DNA of 35,071 nucleotides. It comes from Thermoanaerobaculaceae bacterium. GTDB taxonomy: Bacteria > Acidobacteriota > Thermoanaerobaculia > Thermoanaerobaculales > Thermoanaerobaculaceae. The notes under the pieces are model-generated. The model saw nothing but the letters and a program-made list of their open reading frames with translations, had not been told where the DNA came from and made no database searches. Within the stretch, counting starts at the first letter, position 1. Each line of letters begins with the position of its first letter. The position numbers and the translations under genes were made by a program. Where the stretch lies: positions 1 through 35,071 of the forward strand of contig JALOLB010000009.1 in NCBI GenBank assembly GCA_025456225.1, written 5' to 3'. Below are positions 1 through 7,218 of the stretch, piece after piece.

Positions 1-786
1 GAGGAAGGCGTCCGGGTGGGACGCCAGATCGGCCGAGGCGCCGAGGCACTCCAGCACGGCTGCGGCCGCCTGGGCGAGGGCCGGACTGGCGCCGCCGGGC
101 CGTCCGGTCATGGTGAGGCGGGCCTGCCGTGAGGACCAGGTGGTGTCCCCCTCGAGCATCTCCCGGGCGAAGGCCTCGAGAGTGGTGCGCGCAGGGCCTG
201 GCTCCAGCCAGCCGCTCACGGGGCGCAGCCCCGGCGGGAGCGAGGCCAGAGCCAGCGCGCCGCTGTGGGAGAGGGCCTCGCCGAGCGCCAGCAGGGGCTC
301 GCCGAGGGTCGGAGAGGGAGGCGCCAGGGGCAGGGAGGCCGCGACCAGGGCCTCGGCGGCTGAGCTGACGATGCTTTCCCGCTCGGCGCTGCCGTCCGAC
401 GGCACGACGAGCAGGAGAGATCGCCCGTGGGCCACCGCCAGCACTCCCTTGCGATCGGACGCGGCGACGATGATCGAGAGCTCCCCGTCGCCTGGTTGGG
501 CGATCAGGCCTGACAGCCTGGATGCCACGGCGGTACCGAATGCGGTGGTGTCGAAGTCCGCCGGCAGGGGCTTGCGCTCACCCACGCCTCCGGCTGCAAG
601 TAGCAGGGCGGAGGCCCTTTCGGGCGTCCGGAGCGCGAACTCCGGGAACGTCTGGTCGGGCCAGACCTCGACCCGGATGGACTGGGTGGCAGGGGCGGGA
701 GAGGTGGCCAGAAGCCCGATGGGAGCGGCACCCGCCAGAGCCGGGAATGAAAAGGACACGATGAGAGCTTGACAAACGCGCATCAT
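1..786 (-). CDS. Exported protein of unknown function, C-terminus off the left edge
   Basis: An open minus-strand frame of 262 codons runs without a stop from ATG at 786 to the window edge, so the protein is incomplete. A second ATG follows directly at 783. The N-terminus (MMRVCQALIVSFSFPALAGAAP) reads as a Sec signal peptide ending near an AGA-A cleavage site. The mature part is rich in Ala, Leu, Pro and Gly and alternates short hydrophobic strands with Pro-rich links; around residues 90-130 a run such as LSIIVAASDRKGVLAVAHG suggests a beta-rich domain. I recognise no family and see no catalytic motif. Codon use is GC3-rich like the neighbours, which supports a real gene. Its 5' end lies inside the divergent HU promoter, so the two genes probably share a control region. 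No good Shine-Dalgarno site precedes the ATG. Confidence 0.7.
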   Translation of the reverse strand, partial: MMRVCQALIVSFSFPALAGAAPIGLLATSPAPATQSIRVEVWPDQTFPEFALRTPERASALLLAAGGVGERKPLPADFDTTAFGTAVASRLSGLIAQPGDGELSIIVAASDRKGVLAVAHGRSLLLVVPSDGSAERESIVSSAAEALVAASLPLAPPSPTLGEPLLALGEALSHSGALALASLPPGLRPVSGWLEPGPARTTLEAFAREMLEGDTTWSSRQARLTMTGRPGGASPALAQAAAAVLECLGASADLASHPDAFL

Positions 787-798
787 GGTCCGAATAAT
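769..798 (+). promoter_or_regulatory. Promoter of the HU genes
   Basis: A perfect -35 hexamer TTGACA lies at 769-774 and AATAAT (5/6 match to TATAAT) at 793-798, 18 bp apart, 33 bp before the HU start. The region overlaps the start codon (784-786) of the divergent gene on the other strand. This is a match to the sigma-70 consensus read directly from the sequence; activity is inferred. Confidence 0.6.
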
Positions 799-831
799 AA
801 CGTCAGAATCGGACATCAGAGGAGGACGAGC

Positions 832-1119
832 ATGAACAAGTCAGAGTTGGCCGTGAAGCTGGCAAAGAAGGTCGGCCTCACCCAGGTGAAGGCGGCGGAG
901 ATCGTGGACGCGATCTTCAATGCCCACAAGGGGATTGTGGCCTCGGTGCTGAAGGAAGGGAAGAAGGTGACGATTCCCGGCTTTGGCACGTTCTCGACCC
1001 GCAAGCGGGCCTCGCGGCAGGGGCGCAACCCCGCGACCGGCAAGAGCATCACCATCAAGGCCCGGCAGTATGCCACCTTCAAGGCAGGCAAGACGCTCAA
1101 GGAGAAGCTGGCCAAGTAG
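832..1119 (+). CDS. hup: HU family DNA-binding protein (first of a tandem pair)
   Basis: A 95-residue HU/IHF-type nucleoid protein; such proteins bind and bend DNA as dimers. The full family length is present. The N-terminal helices begin MNKSELAVKLAKK, and the DNA-binding arm carries the family signature GFGTFSTRKR followed by RQGRNPATG, where the Pro (in RNPATG) is the residue that intercalates into DNA. I chose ATG at 832 because AGAGGAGG lies 6-13 bases upstream; the frame is open further 5', but that extension has no family similarity and overlaps the promoter. It lies 24 bp upstream of a second HU gene and probably shares its transcript. By my ungapped alignment the two proteins share 62 of 95 residues, with the arm identical. 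Confidence 0.97.
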   Translation: MNKSELAVKLAKKVGLTQVKAAEIVDAIFNAHKGIVASVLKEGKKVTIPGFGTFSTRKRASRQGRNPATGKSITIKARQYATFKAGKTLKEKLAK

Positions 1120-1143
1120 GCCGGCGCCGCACAGGGAGCCCAG

Positions 1144-1431
1144 ATGAACAAGACCGAGCTGATCACCAAGCTGGCCAAGAAGGCCGACCTCACCCACGCC
1201 AAGGCCGCCGAGGCCGTGGACGCCATCTTCAATGCCACCGGGGGCCTCATCGTTGATGAGCTGGCCAAGGGCAAGAAGGTGATGCTGCCGGGATTCGGCA
1301 GCTTCTCGATTCGCAAGCGCGCGTCGCGTCAGGGCCGCAACCCGGCCACGGGCGCGGCCCTCAAGATCCCCTCGCGCAAGTACCCGGCCTTCAAGGTCGG
1401 CAAGACCCTGCGCGAGAAGGTCGCCAAGTAG
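1144..1431 (+). CDS. hup: HU family DNA-binding protein (second of a tandem pair)
   Basis: A 95-residue HU protein, the same length as its upstream neighbour and alignable without gaps. The core GFGSFSIRKRASRQGRNPATG region is intact (Pro of RNPATG present). Differences cluster in the dimerisation helix (residues 32-42) and the distal part after residue 70. This suggests that heterodimers could form or that the copies differ in dimer stability, which is inference. A GGGAG site precedes the ATG. Transcription probably comes from the promoter at 769-798 and ends at the terminator at 1455-1490. Adjacent HU duplicates differ from the usual single hup gene or the unlinked hupA/hupB arrangement. 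Confidence 0.96.
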   Translation: MNKTELITKLAKKADLTHAKAAEAVDAIFNATGGLIVDELAKGKKVMLPGFGSFSIRKRASRQGRNPATGAALKIPSRKYPAFKVGKTLREKVAK

Positions 1432-1454
1432 TCTACCTTCGCGTTCGTGGACGT

Positions 1455-1490
1455 GCGGGGCTCCGCCCGGGGTCCCGCTTTGTCTTTTTC
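1455..1490 (+). terminator. Rho-independent terminator of the HU operon
   Basis: A 10-bp stem (1455-1464 with 1469-1478, two G-T wobbles) closes a 4-base loop GCCC and is followed by the T-rich run TTTGTCTTTTT. It lies 23 bp after the second HU stop. Confidence 0.85.
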
Positions 1491-1731
1491 TGAGGGTCGC
1501 TCCCCGGTTCGAGGGCTCGCTGCCACCTGTCGCCCTGCGCCCTTGCCGTGACGTCCCATCATCGACGCCGGTGTGATGCCGGTCACCGGATGAGCCATTG
1601 ACAACCCGGGCGGGCTCTGATTCCCGTCCGGTGCCGTCTCGTCCCTGGTTGGTCCTCCCTCCCGCTCCGGTTCGACGAGAGGTCGGGATGAAGCCGACTG
1701 CCACATCCAAGCTCTCGCTGTTCAGTGGTTA
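1491..1731. other. Intergenic stretch with no recognised element
   Basis: About 240 bp between the HU terminator and the nrdJ control region. A TTGACA at 1598-1603 has no convincing -10 partner. I see no coding frame with family similarity and no B12-riboswitch core. Confidence 0.5.
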
Positions 1732-1779
1732 ACACAAGATATAGGGGGGCGGGCCCGGCGCAACCCCAACATGTTGCGG
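1732..1779 (+). promoter_or_regulatory. Candidate pair of NrdR boxes upstream of nrdJ
   Basis: Known NrdR boxes follow approximately acaCwAtATaTwgtgt and occur in pairs about 31-32 bp apart at ribonucleotide reductase promoters. Here 1732-1747 (ACACAAGATATAGGGG) matches 13 of 16 positions. Exactly 32 bp downstream, 1764-1779 contains the perfect palindrome CAACATGTTG in its core and matches about 10 of 16 positions. The second box ends 8 bp before the -35 hexamer at 1788, a sensible place for a repressor. The spacing and position argue against chance; the second box alone would be weak. Confidence 0.5.
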
Positions 1780-1787
1780 TCACCCCC

Positions 1788-1816
1788 TTGACAACCCCCG
1801 GCAGCCGCACTACAGT
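1788..1816 (+). promoter_or_regulatory. Promoter of nrdJ
   Basis: TTGACA at 1788-1793 and TACAGT at 1811-1816 are separated by exactly 17 bp. Transcription should start near 1823, leaving a short leader of about 45 bases with a strong GGAGGG ribosome-binding site at 1856-1861. Confidence 0.75.
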
Positions 1817-1826
1817 CACTTGGAAA

Positions 1827-1847
1827 AGTTCAAGTTTTACTTGAACT
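1827..1847 (+). repeat. Inverted repeat in the nrdJ leader
   Basis: AGTTCAAG (1827-1834) and CTTGAACT (1840-1847) form a perfect 8-bp inverted repeat around TTTTA. It lies just after the predicted start site and 8 bases before the ribosome-binding site, so it could be an operator or an RNA hairpin. The stretch is AT-rich compared with everything around it. Confidence 0.6.
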
Positions 1848-1867
1848 CCTTAACCGGAGGGTTTCGA

Positions 1868-4594
1868 ATGTCCGCTGAGCCGTCGTCGCTTGCTGCCGCC
1901 GCCGTTCCTCGCTCCAGCGAGGCGGGGGTTGCCGTCCCGCGTGTCTTCACGGACGGCGTCCTCCACCCGTTCGACGCCATCCGGTGGGAACGGCGGACAG
2001 CGCGCATCACCGGCAGTGACGGGTCGGTCGTGTTCGAGCAACCCGATGTGGAGGTTCCGGACTTCTGGTCGCAGACTGCGACCAACATCGTGGCACAGAA
2101 GTACTTTCACGGTCGCCTCGGCACTCCCGAGCGCGAGAGCTCGGTGCGCCAGCTCGTCGGGCGGGTGGTCGGGACCATGGCCCGCTGGGGACGCGAGGGC
2201 GGCTACTTCGCCGACGACGCGGCGGCGCAGGCGTTCGAGTGGGAGCTGGCGCACCTGCTCGTCAACCAGATGGCCTCCTTCAACTCGCCCGTGTGGTTCA
2301 ACGTCGGGATCGAGCAACGCCCGCAGTGCTCGGCCTGCTTCATCAACTCGGTACAGGACTCGATGGAGTCCATCCTGGACCTTGCCAAGACCGAGGGCAT
2401 GCTGTTCAAGTTCGGCTCGGGCGCCGGCTCCAACCTCTCAGCGCTACGGTCGTCGCACGAGCCCCTGGCGGGAGGTGGGACGGCCTCCGGCCCCGTCTCG
2501 TTCATGCGGGGCTTCGACTCCTTCGCCGGTGTCATCAAGTCGGGGGGGAAGACCCGGCGTGCCGCAAAAATGGTCATCCTCAACATCGATCATCCGGATA
2601 TTGTGCAGTTCATCAGGTGCAAGGCCGAAGAAGAAAAGAAGGCCCACGTCCTGATCGCCGCCGGGTACCCGTCGTCATTCGACCAGGAAGGCGGGGCCTA
2701 CGAGTCGATCCAGTACCAGAACGCCAACCACTCGGTGCGTGTGACCGACGAGTTCATGCGCGCCGTCGAGGACGACGGCTGGTGGGAGACGCGCACGGTG
2801 CGTGGCCGTGAGGTGGCGGGACGATTCCGGGCACGGGAGCTCATGCGCATGATCGCCGAGGCCACCTGGGTCTGTGGCGACCCCGGCATGCAGTACGACA
2901 CCACCATCAACCGGTGGCACACCTGCAAGGGCTCCGGTCGCATCAACGCATCGAACCCCTGCTCGGAGTACATGTTCCTTGACGACTCGGCGTGCAACCT
3001 GTCGTCACTCAACCTCATGCGGTTCGTCGACAGCGATGGCGCCTTCCGTTGTCGCGACTTCCGGCACGCCGTCGACATCATGATCCTCGCCCAGGAGATC
3101 GTCGTCGACTTCTCCCACTATCCGACGGCCCGCATTGCCGCCAACAGCCACGACTTCCGGCCGCTGGGGCTCGGCTTCGCCAACCTCGGAGCGCTGCTCA
3201 TGTGCGAGGGCCTTCCCTACGACTCCGCCGAGGGACGCGCCTATGCCGCCGCCATCACCGCCCTCATGTGCGGCGAGTCGTATCTGCAGTCGGCGCGCAT
3301 CGCGGGGGCGCTGGGGCCGTTCCCGAGCTACCACCTGAACGTCGAGCCGATGCTCGAGGTGGTCGAGATGCACCGGAGCGCGGCCCATCGCCTGCCCACG
3401 CGCGGGATTCCGGGCGAGCTCCGGCAGGAGGCGACGACCGCGTGGGACGAGGCGTACGCAGTCGGCCGGCAGACCGGCTACCGCAACGCCCAGGTCACCG
3501 TGCTGGCGCCCACCGGCACGATCGGGTTCATGATGGACTGCGACACCACCGGCATCGAGCCTGACCTGGCGCTCCTCAAGGTCAAGCGGCTGGTGGGGGG
3601 CGGCACGCTGCGCATCGTCAACCAGAGCGTCACGGAGGCCCTGGTCAGGCTCGGCTACGACGAGCCCTCGCGCACGGCCATCCTCAAGCACCTCAACGAG
3701 AGCGGCACCATCGAGGGGGCTGCGGCGCTCGCAGACGCGCACCTGCCGGTGTTCGACTGTGCCTTCAGGCCGGTCAACGGCAGCCGCTTCATCTCCTCCC
3801 TCGGCCACCTGCGCATGATGGCGGCGGTCCAGCCGTTCCTCTCGGGGGCCATCTCCAAGACCGTCAACATCCCGGAGGAGACCACCGCGGACGAGATCGC
3901 CAGGTTGTACATGGAGGGCTGGAAGCTCGGGCTCAAGGCCGTGGCGGTCTACCGCGACAACTGCAAGGGCTCTCAACCCCTCGCCGCGGCAGGGACGGCG
4001 CCGGTCGAGGTCGAGCTGCAGCCCACCCGGCGCAAGCTGCCCGACGAGCGCGTGGCGATCACCCACAAGTTCTCGGTCGAGGGTCAGGAGGGGTACGTGA
4101 CCGTCGGCCTGTACGAGGACGGGACGCCGGGCGAGCTCTTCATCACCATGGCGAAGGAGGGGTCGACGCTTTCCGGCGTCATGGATGCCTTTGCCACCGC
4201 CATCTCCCTGACCCTGCAGTACGGCGTGCCGCTGGAGTTCCTGGTCAACAAGTTCTCCCACGTGCGGTTCGAGCCCGCCGGCTGGACCAACAACCCCCAG
4301 ATCCCCTACGCCAAGTCCATCATCGACTACATCTTCCGCTGGCTCGCCGCGAAGTTCCTGGCGCCAGAGGAGCAGGCGGCGGTGGGCGTGCAGCCGTTGC
4401 CCCAGGAGGAGAGCCGCCCGGCCGCTCTCCCCCAGCCGAGACAGGTGTCCCTGCCACTGGGCAGCGGCAACAACGCGCACCTCTTCGTGAACCAGGCCGA
4501 CGCGCCGCCGTGCCCGACCTGTGGCATGGTCATGGTCCGCAACGGCGCCTGCTACAAGTGCCTGAACGACGGCACGGTGTACGGGTGTAGCTGA
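1868..4594 (+). CDS. nrdJ: Adenosylcobalamin-dependent (class II) ribonucleotide reductase
   Basis: Reduces ribonucleotides to deoxyribonucleotides using a B12-generated thiyl radical. The protein is 908 residues, typical of the long bacterial NrdJ. Visible elements in order: redox cysteine region QCSACFINS (C154/C157), the substrate loop SGAGSNLSALR, the active-site NPCSE (C365, predicted radical cysteine), C376 as redox partner candidate, the APTGTIGFMMDCDTTGIEPD segment (shortened here), then a TSCPD-type domain (about residues 735-840) and a C-terminal zinc-ribbon-like tail with C882, C885, C895, C898 and a final YGCS, expected to re-reduce the active site. I chose ATG at 1868 because GGAGGG lies 6 bases upstream; a TTG 48 bp further 5' is in frame but lies over the promoter start region. 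No second subunit is needed for this class. NrdR control is suggested by the boxes at 1732-1779. Confidence 0.97.
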   Translation: MSAEPSSLAAAAVPRSSEAGVAVPRVFTDGVLHPFDAIRWERRTARITGSDGSVVFEQPDVEVPDFWSQTATNIVAQKYFHGRLGTPERESSVRQLVGRVVGTMARWGREGGYFADDAAAQAFEWELAHLLVNQMASFNSPVWFNVGIEQRPQCSACFINSVQDSMESILDLAKTEGMLFKFGSGAGSNLSALRSSHEPLAGGGTASGPVSFMRGFDSFAGVIKSGGKTRRAAKMVILNIDHPDIVQFIRCKAEEEKKAHVLIAAGYPSSFDQEGGAYESIQYQNANHSVRVTDEFMRAVEDDGWWETRTVRGREVAGRFRARELMRMIAEATWVCGDPGMQYDTTINRWHTCKGSGRINASNPCSEYMFLDDSACNLSSLNLMRFVDSDGAFRCRDFRHAVDIMILAQEIVVDFSHYPTARIAANSHDFRPLGLGFANLGALLMCEGLPYDSAEGRAYAAAITALMCGESYLQSARIAGALGPFPSYHLNVEPMLEVVEMHRSAAHRLPTRGIPGELRQEATTAWDEAYAVGRQTGYRNAQVTVLAPTGTIGFMMDCDTTGIEPDLALLKVKRLVGGGTLRIVNQSVTEALVRLGYDEPSRTAILKHLNESGTIEGAAALADAHLPVFDCAFRPVNGSRFISSLGHLRMMAAVQPFLSGAISKTVNIPEETTADEIARLYMEGWKLGLKAVAVYRDNCKGSQPLAAAGTAPVEVELQPTRRKLPDERVAITHKFSVEGQEGYVTVGLYEDGTPGELFITMAKEGSTLSGVMDAFATAISLTLQYGVPLEFLVNKFSHVRFEPAGWTNNPQIPYAKSIIDYIFRWLAAKFLAPEEQAAVGVQPLPQEESRPAALPQPRQVSLPLGSGNNAHLFVNQADAPPCPTCGMVMVRNGACYKCLNDGTVYGCS

Positions 4595-4597
4595 GGC

Positions 4598-4755
4598 CGC
4601 CGCCCGCCCGGTCGAGAGTCAAGAGTCGAGAGTCGAGCGTCGAGAGTGAGGGTGCTCATGCACCCGAGCTGTCGGCCCCGCCACACCGGTTGGTTGTTGC
4701 TGAGCGGAGGATTGTCGCTCCTCCGGTCACTGATCACCGGGCACCGATCACGGGC
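4598..4755. repeat. Heptamer repeat block between convergent nrdJ and the chalcone-isomerase-like gene
   Basis: Starts with a C-rich connector (CGCCCGCCCG at 4601-4610), then six 7-bp units from 4611 to 4652: gtcgaga, gtcaaga, gtcgaga, gtcgagc, gtcgaga, gtgaggg. A second connector-like stretch (CCCCGCCACACCGG) lies near 4677-4689. A second set with a different word follows at 4725-4752: ggtcact, gatcacc, gggcacc, gatcacg. It runs to 4 bp from the stop codon at 4756-4758. There is also a hairpin CGGAGG/CCTCCG near 4705-4725. No coding frame with family similarity is present. Confidence 0.8.
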
Positions 4756-5310
4756 CTACGTGCCGAGGAGACCTTCCTTGAGGCCCGAGTCGGCGGGCTT
4801 GGCGCCCAGCCAGACGAGGAAGAGGGCGTCGGCGAAGTCCTTGCCCTCGGTGGTGCCCAGCTCCTTGCCGTTGATCACCAGCGTCGTGCCGGCGCCCGGC
4901 ACGTAGGTCATCTCGGCGCGGTCGCCGGCTCGCATCGTTGGCCAGAGCGCGCAGAAGGCATCGAGGCGCACCTGGAGTGCGGGAAGCGAGGCCGCCGAGT
5001 TGTTGGCGAAGCCCTCGCGGAACGCCTCGGTCACCTTGGGACCCTCGACCTCCTTGTAGACGAAGTGCATGACCATCCGCCGGGCCTCGTCGGCACCGAC
5101 GATCGCGGCCGGGTCGGCCTTTGGGGCCTGCAGGTACAGCCCGCCGACATAGACCTTGATGAAGGCCCTCTTGCGGATGCCGGCCCCGTTCAGCTTCAGG
5201 GCCGTGCTCCCGACCTGCACCCCCTCCGGCAGGGTCACGCCGGCCAGCTCCGCGCCCACCGCGACGGAAGTCATCAACAGGGAACCCGCTACCAGGGCAC
5301 GCACACGCAT
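4756..5310 (-). CDS. Chalcone-isomerase-like exported protein
   Basis: A 184-residue protein with a clear signal peptide (MRVRALVAGSLLMTSVAVGA) and the family core LNGAGIRKRAFIKVYVGGLYL near residues 40-60, followed by a conserved central part and a C-terminal LVWLGAKP segment. Bacterial relatives share the fold of plant chalcone isomerase but act as fatty-acid-binding or unknown periplasmic proteins; I would not predict flavonoid chemistry. Start ATG at 5310 is preceded by GGAGGTGG. It sits 56 bp downstream of the decarboxylase beta subunit on the same strand and may be the last gene of that operon, which is unusual company for this family. Confidence 0.85.
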   Translation of the reverse strand: MRVRALVAGSLLMTSVAVGAELAGVTLPEGVQVGSTALKLNGAGIRKRAFIKVYVGGLYLQAPKADPAAIVGADEARRMVMHFVYKEVEGPKVTEAFREGFANNSAASLPALQVRLDAFCALWPTMRAGDRAEMTYVPGAGTTLVINGKELGTTEGKDFADALFLVWLGAKPADSGLKEGLLGT

Positions 5311-5366
5311 TGCACCACCTCCGATGACGAGCAACACGGAATCATCGCCTGGACATCCACCGCCGG

Positions 5367-6485
5367 CTACTTGAGGAGCGCCAGCAGGGCGCCGGCCGCC
5401 ATGGCGGTGCCGATCACCCCGGCGACGTTGGGCCCCATGGCATACATCAGCAGGTAGTTGTCCGGGTCTGCCTCCTGCCCGACGTTGTGCGCAACGCGGG
5501 CGGCCATGGGCACCGCCGAGACGCCGGCGGCGCCGATCAGCGGGTTGACCGGGCTGCCGGGCAGGCGGGACATCAGCTTGCCCAGGAGCACCCCTCCTGC
5601 AGTCGAGAACGCGAAGGCGATGCAGCCCAGCACCAGAATCTTGATGGTCTCCAGGCGAAGGAACGAGTTGCCATCCATGGTCACGCCGACGCACAGCCCG
5701 AGGACGATCGTGATGAGGTTGATGAGCTCGTTCTGGGCCGAGCGGCTGAGGCGTTCCGTGACGCCGCACTCGCGCAGGAGGTTGCCGAACATGAGGAGAC
5801 CGATGAGGGAGGTCGCGGCGGGGACCAGGAGGGCGCCGACGACGGTCACGACGATCGGGAACAGGATGCGGAGCCAGCGCGGCACGTTGAGGTCGCCGTG
5901 CATGCGGATCTTGCGCTCCCGCTCGGTGGTGAGCAGCCGCATGATGGGTGGCTGGATGAGCGGCACGAGCGCCATGTAGGAGTACGCCGCCACGGCGATC
6001 GGGCCCAGCAGGTGCGGTGCCAGCTTCATCGTCAGGTAGATGGATGTCGGGCCATCGGCGCCGCCGATGATCCCGATCGACCCGGCCTCCGCCAGGGAGA
6101 ACCCGAGCAACCTGGCGAAGAAGAAGGCCGCGAAGACGCCGAGCTGGGCGGCGGCGCCCAGGAACAGCGTCTTCGGGTTGGCGAGCAGGGGTCCAAAGTC
6201 CGTGAGCGCCCCCAGACCGAGGAAGATGAGGGGCGGGAAGATCTCCAGCGTCACACCGAAAGAGAGGTAGTGAAAGAGGCCACCCATCTCGCCGCCGTGG
6301 GGGGCGGTCATCAGCCCGTTCAGGGGCAGGTTGGCCATGAGGGCGCCGAACCCGATGGGCACCAGCAGCAGTGGCTCGAAGCCGCGCCCGATGGCGAGAT
6401 AGAGCAGCACTCCCGCCACGGCCAACATGACCGTCTGCGGCAGGGTGATGTGCAGCAGACCGGTGGACTGCAGCAGCGCTTCCAC
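5367..6485 (-). CDS. mmdB: Sodium-pump decarboxylase beta subunit (MmdB/OadB/GcdB family)
   Basis: A 372-residue polytopic membrane protein with about nine or more hydrophobic segments. It carries the family hallmarks GGADGPTSIY (about residue 145), a conserved region around NELINLITIVLGLCVG, and NPLIGAAGVSAVPMAARV near the C-terminus. In the complex this subunit decarboxylates carboxybiotin and exports sodium ions. The start lies one base after the biotin-carrier stop on the same strand (6487 and 6485), indicating translational coupling. The beta family alone does not tell which acyl-CoA or keto acid is used; the carboxyltransferase partner at 7219-8754 points to methylmalonyl-CoA or a related acyl-CoA rather than oxaloacetate. 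Confidence 0.93.
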   Translation of the reverse strand: MEALLQSTGLLHITLPQTVMLAVAGVLLYLAIGRGFEPLLLVPIGFGALMANLPLNGLMTAPHGGEMGGLFHYLSFGVTLEIFPPLIFLGLGALTDFGPLLANPKTLFLGAAAQLGVFAAFFFARLLGFSLAEAGSIGIIGGADGPTSIYLTMKLAPHLLGPIAVAAYSYMALVPLIQPPIMRLLTTERERKIRMHGDLNVPRWLRILFPIVVTVVGALLVPAATSLIGLLMFGNLLRECGVTERLSRSAQNELINLITIVLGLCVGVTMDGNSFLRLETIKILVLGCIAFAFSTAGGVLLGKLMSRLPGSPVNPLIGAAGVSAVPMAARVAHNVGQEADPDNYLLMYAMGPNVAGVIGTAMAAGALLALLK

Positions 6486-6486
6486 C

Positions 6487-6909
6487 TCAGTCCTCCGGAC
6501 GGTAGCGCATCAGGACCTGTCCGACCTGCACGGCCTCGCCGGTCCCCACGAGCACCTCCGCCACCTCGCCACCCCGCGGGGCATAGATGTAGGTGTCCAT
6601 CTTCATGGCGTCGAGCAGGAAGGCGGGTGACTTGGCCTCGACCCGCTTCCCGACCTCGACATAGACCTTCTGGACCGTGCCCGCGATGGGGGAGGCAATG
6701 GCGTTCGCATCGCCTGTGGCCGGCCTTGACGGCCCAGGGGCGGGGCTGGCAGGCGCTGGTGTCGGGGCCTGGCTCGGCCGGGCGGGCGTGGGCGGCACCG
6801 GCAGAGATCCCGGGTAGGCGGTTCCCGACATCACCTGCTCGTCGTCCTCCAGCACCTGGACGCTGACGTCGTAGACCATGTTGTTGACGGTGATGCGCAG
6901 CTTCTTCAT
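6487..6909 (-). CDS. mmdC: Biotin carrier subunit of the sodium-pump decarboxylase
   Basis: A 140-residue biotinyl-domain protein: N-terminal strand segment MKKLRITVNNMVYDV, a flexible Pro/Ala linker (about residues 35-65), then the biotinyl domain with the AMKM motif, K103 being the attachment site. This is the standard design of the MmdC / small biotin carrier subunits that shuttle CO2 from the carboxyltransferase to the beta subunit. The start codon at 6909 overlaps the stop of the OadG-like gene as ATGA, so I prefer it to an upstream in-frame ATG. Holo-protein formation needs a biotin ligase encoded elsewhere. Confidence 0.93.
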   Translation of the reverse strand: MKKLRITVNNMVYDVSVQVLEDDEQVMSGTAYPGSLPVPPTPARPSQAPTPAPASPAPGPSRPATGDANAIASPIAGTVQKVYVEVGKRVEAKSPAFLLDAMKMDTYIYAPRGGEVAEVLVGTGEAVQVGQVLMRYRPED

Positions 6910-7211
6910 TTCTTTCGCTCCACGCGGTGAGAGACCATGATGTCCATGCGGCCGGCGCGAGACCACAGCTCGGTGGCGCGCTCGCGGTGGATGTGCACGT
7001 GGTGGATGACGACCGCCCGGCCCAGCGCCTCGGCCGCCGCAGCGGCCAGCACGGCCACGAGCTGGGGGTCCAGCTCGCCGGCAGGCTCAGGTGCCCTGAC
7101 GGAACCGCGCCGGCCGGACCAGCGCATGAGGTAGAGCACAACCGTCAGGATGGCCATGCCGGTAAAGACGGTGGCGAACGCGACGACGAGTACCTTCAAG
7201 GCCTCGAGCAT
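6906..7211 (-). CDS. mmdD: OadG-like small membrane subunit of the sodium-pump decarboxylase
   Basis: A 101-residue protein with one N-terminal membrane helix (about residues 5-29, LVVAFATVFTGMAILTVVLYL) followed by a charged, Pro/Ala-containing cytoplasmic part that includes the strand-like segment LDPQLVAVLAAAAAEALG. Length, topology and gene position match OadG/MmdD subunits, which stabilise the complex. It is the weakest family match in the operon by sequence, and the call rests largely on context: 7 bp after the carboxyltransferase and a 4-bp overlap with the biotin carrier. The His-rich stretch HHVHIH (about residues 69-74) may bind metal, which is inference. Confidence 0.8.
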   Translation of the reverse strand: MLEALKVLVVAFATVFTGMAILTVVLYLMRWSGRRGSVRAPEPAGELDPQLVAVLAAAAAEALGRAVVIHHVHIHRERATELWSRAGRMDIMVSHRVERKK

Positions 7212-7218
7212 GGCTGAC

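Noticed and set aside
1598-1626. Second promoter with TTGACA upstream of nrdJ
   Set aside because: No acceptable -10 hexamer at 16-18 bp; the promoter at 1788-1816 is much better.
1491-1788. Cobalamin riboswitch before the B12-dependent reductase
   Set aside because: I found no B12-box or the conserved core elements; the leader after the promoter is only about 45 bases.
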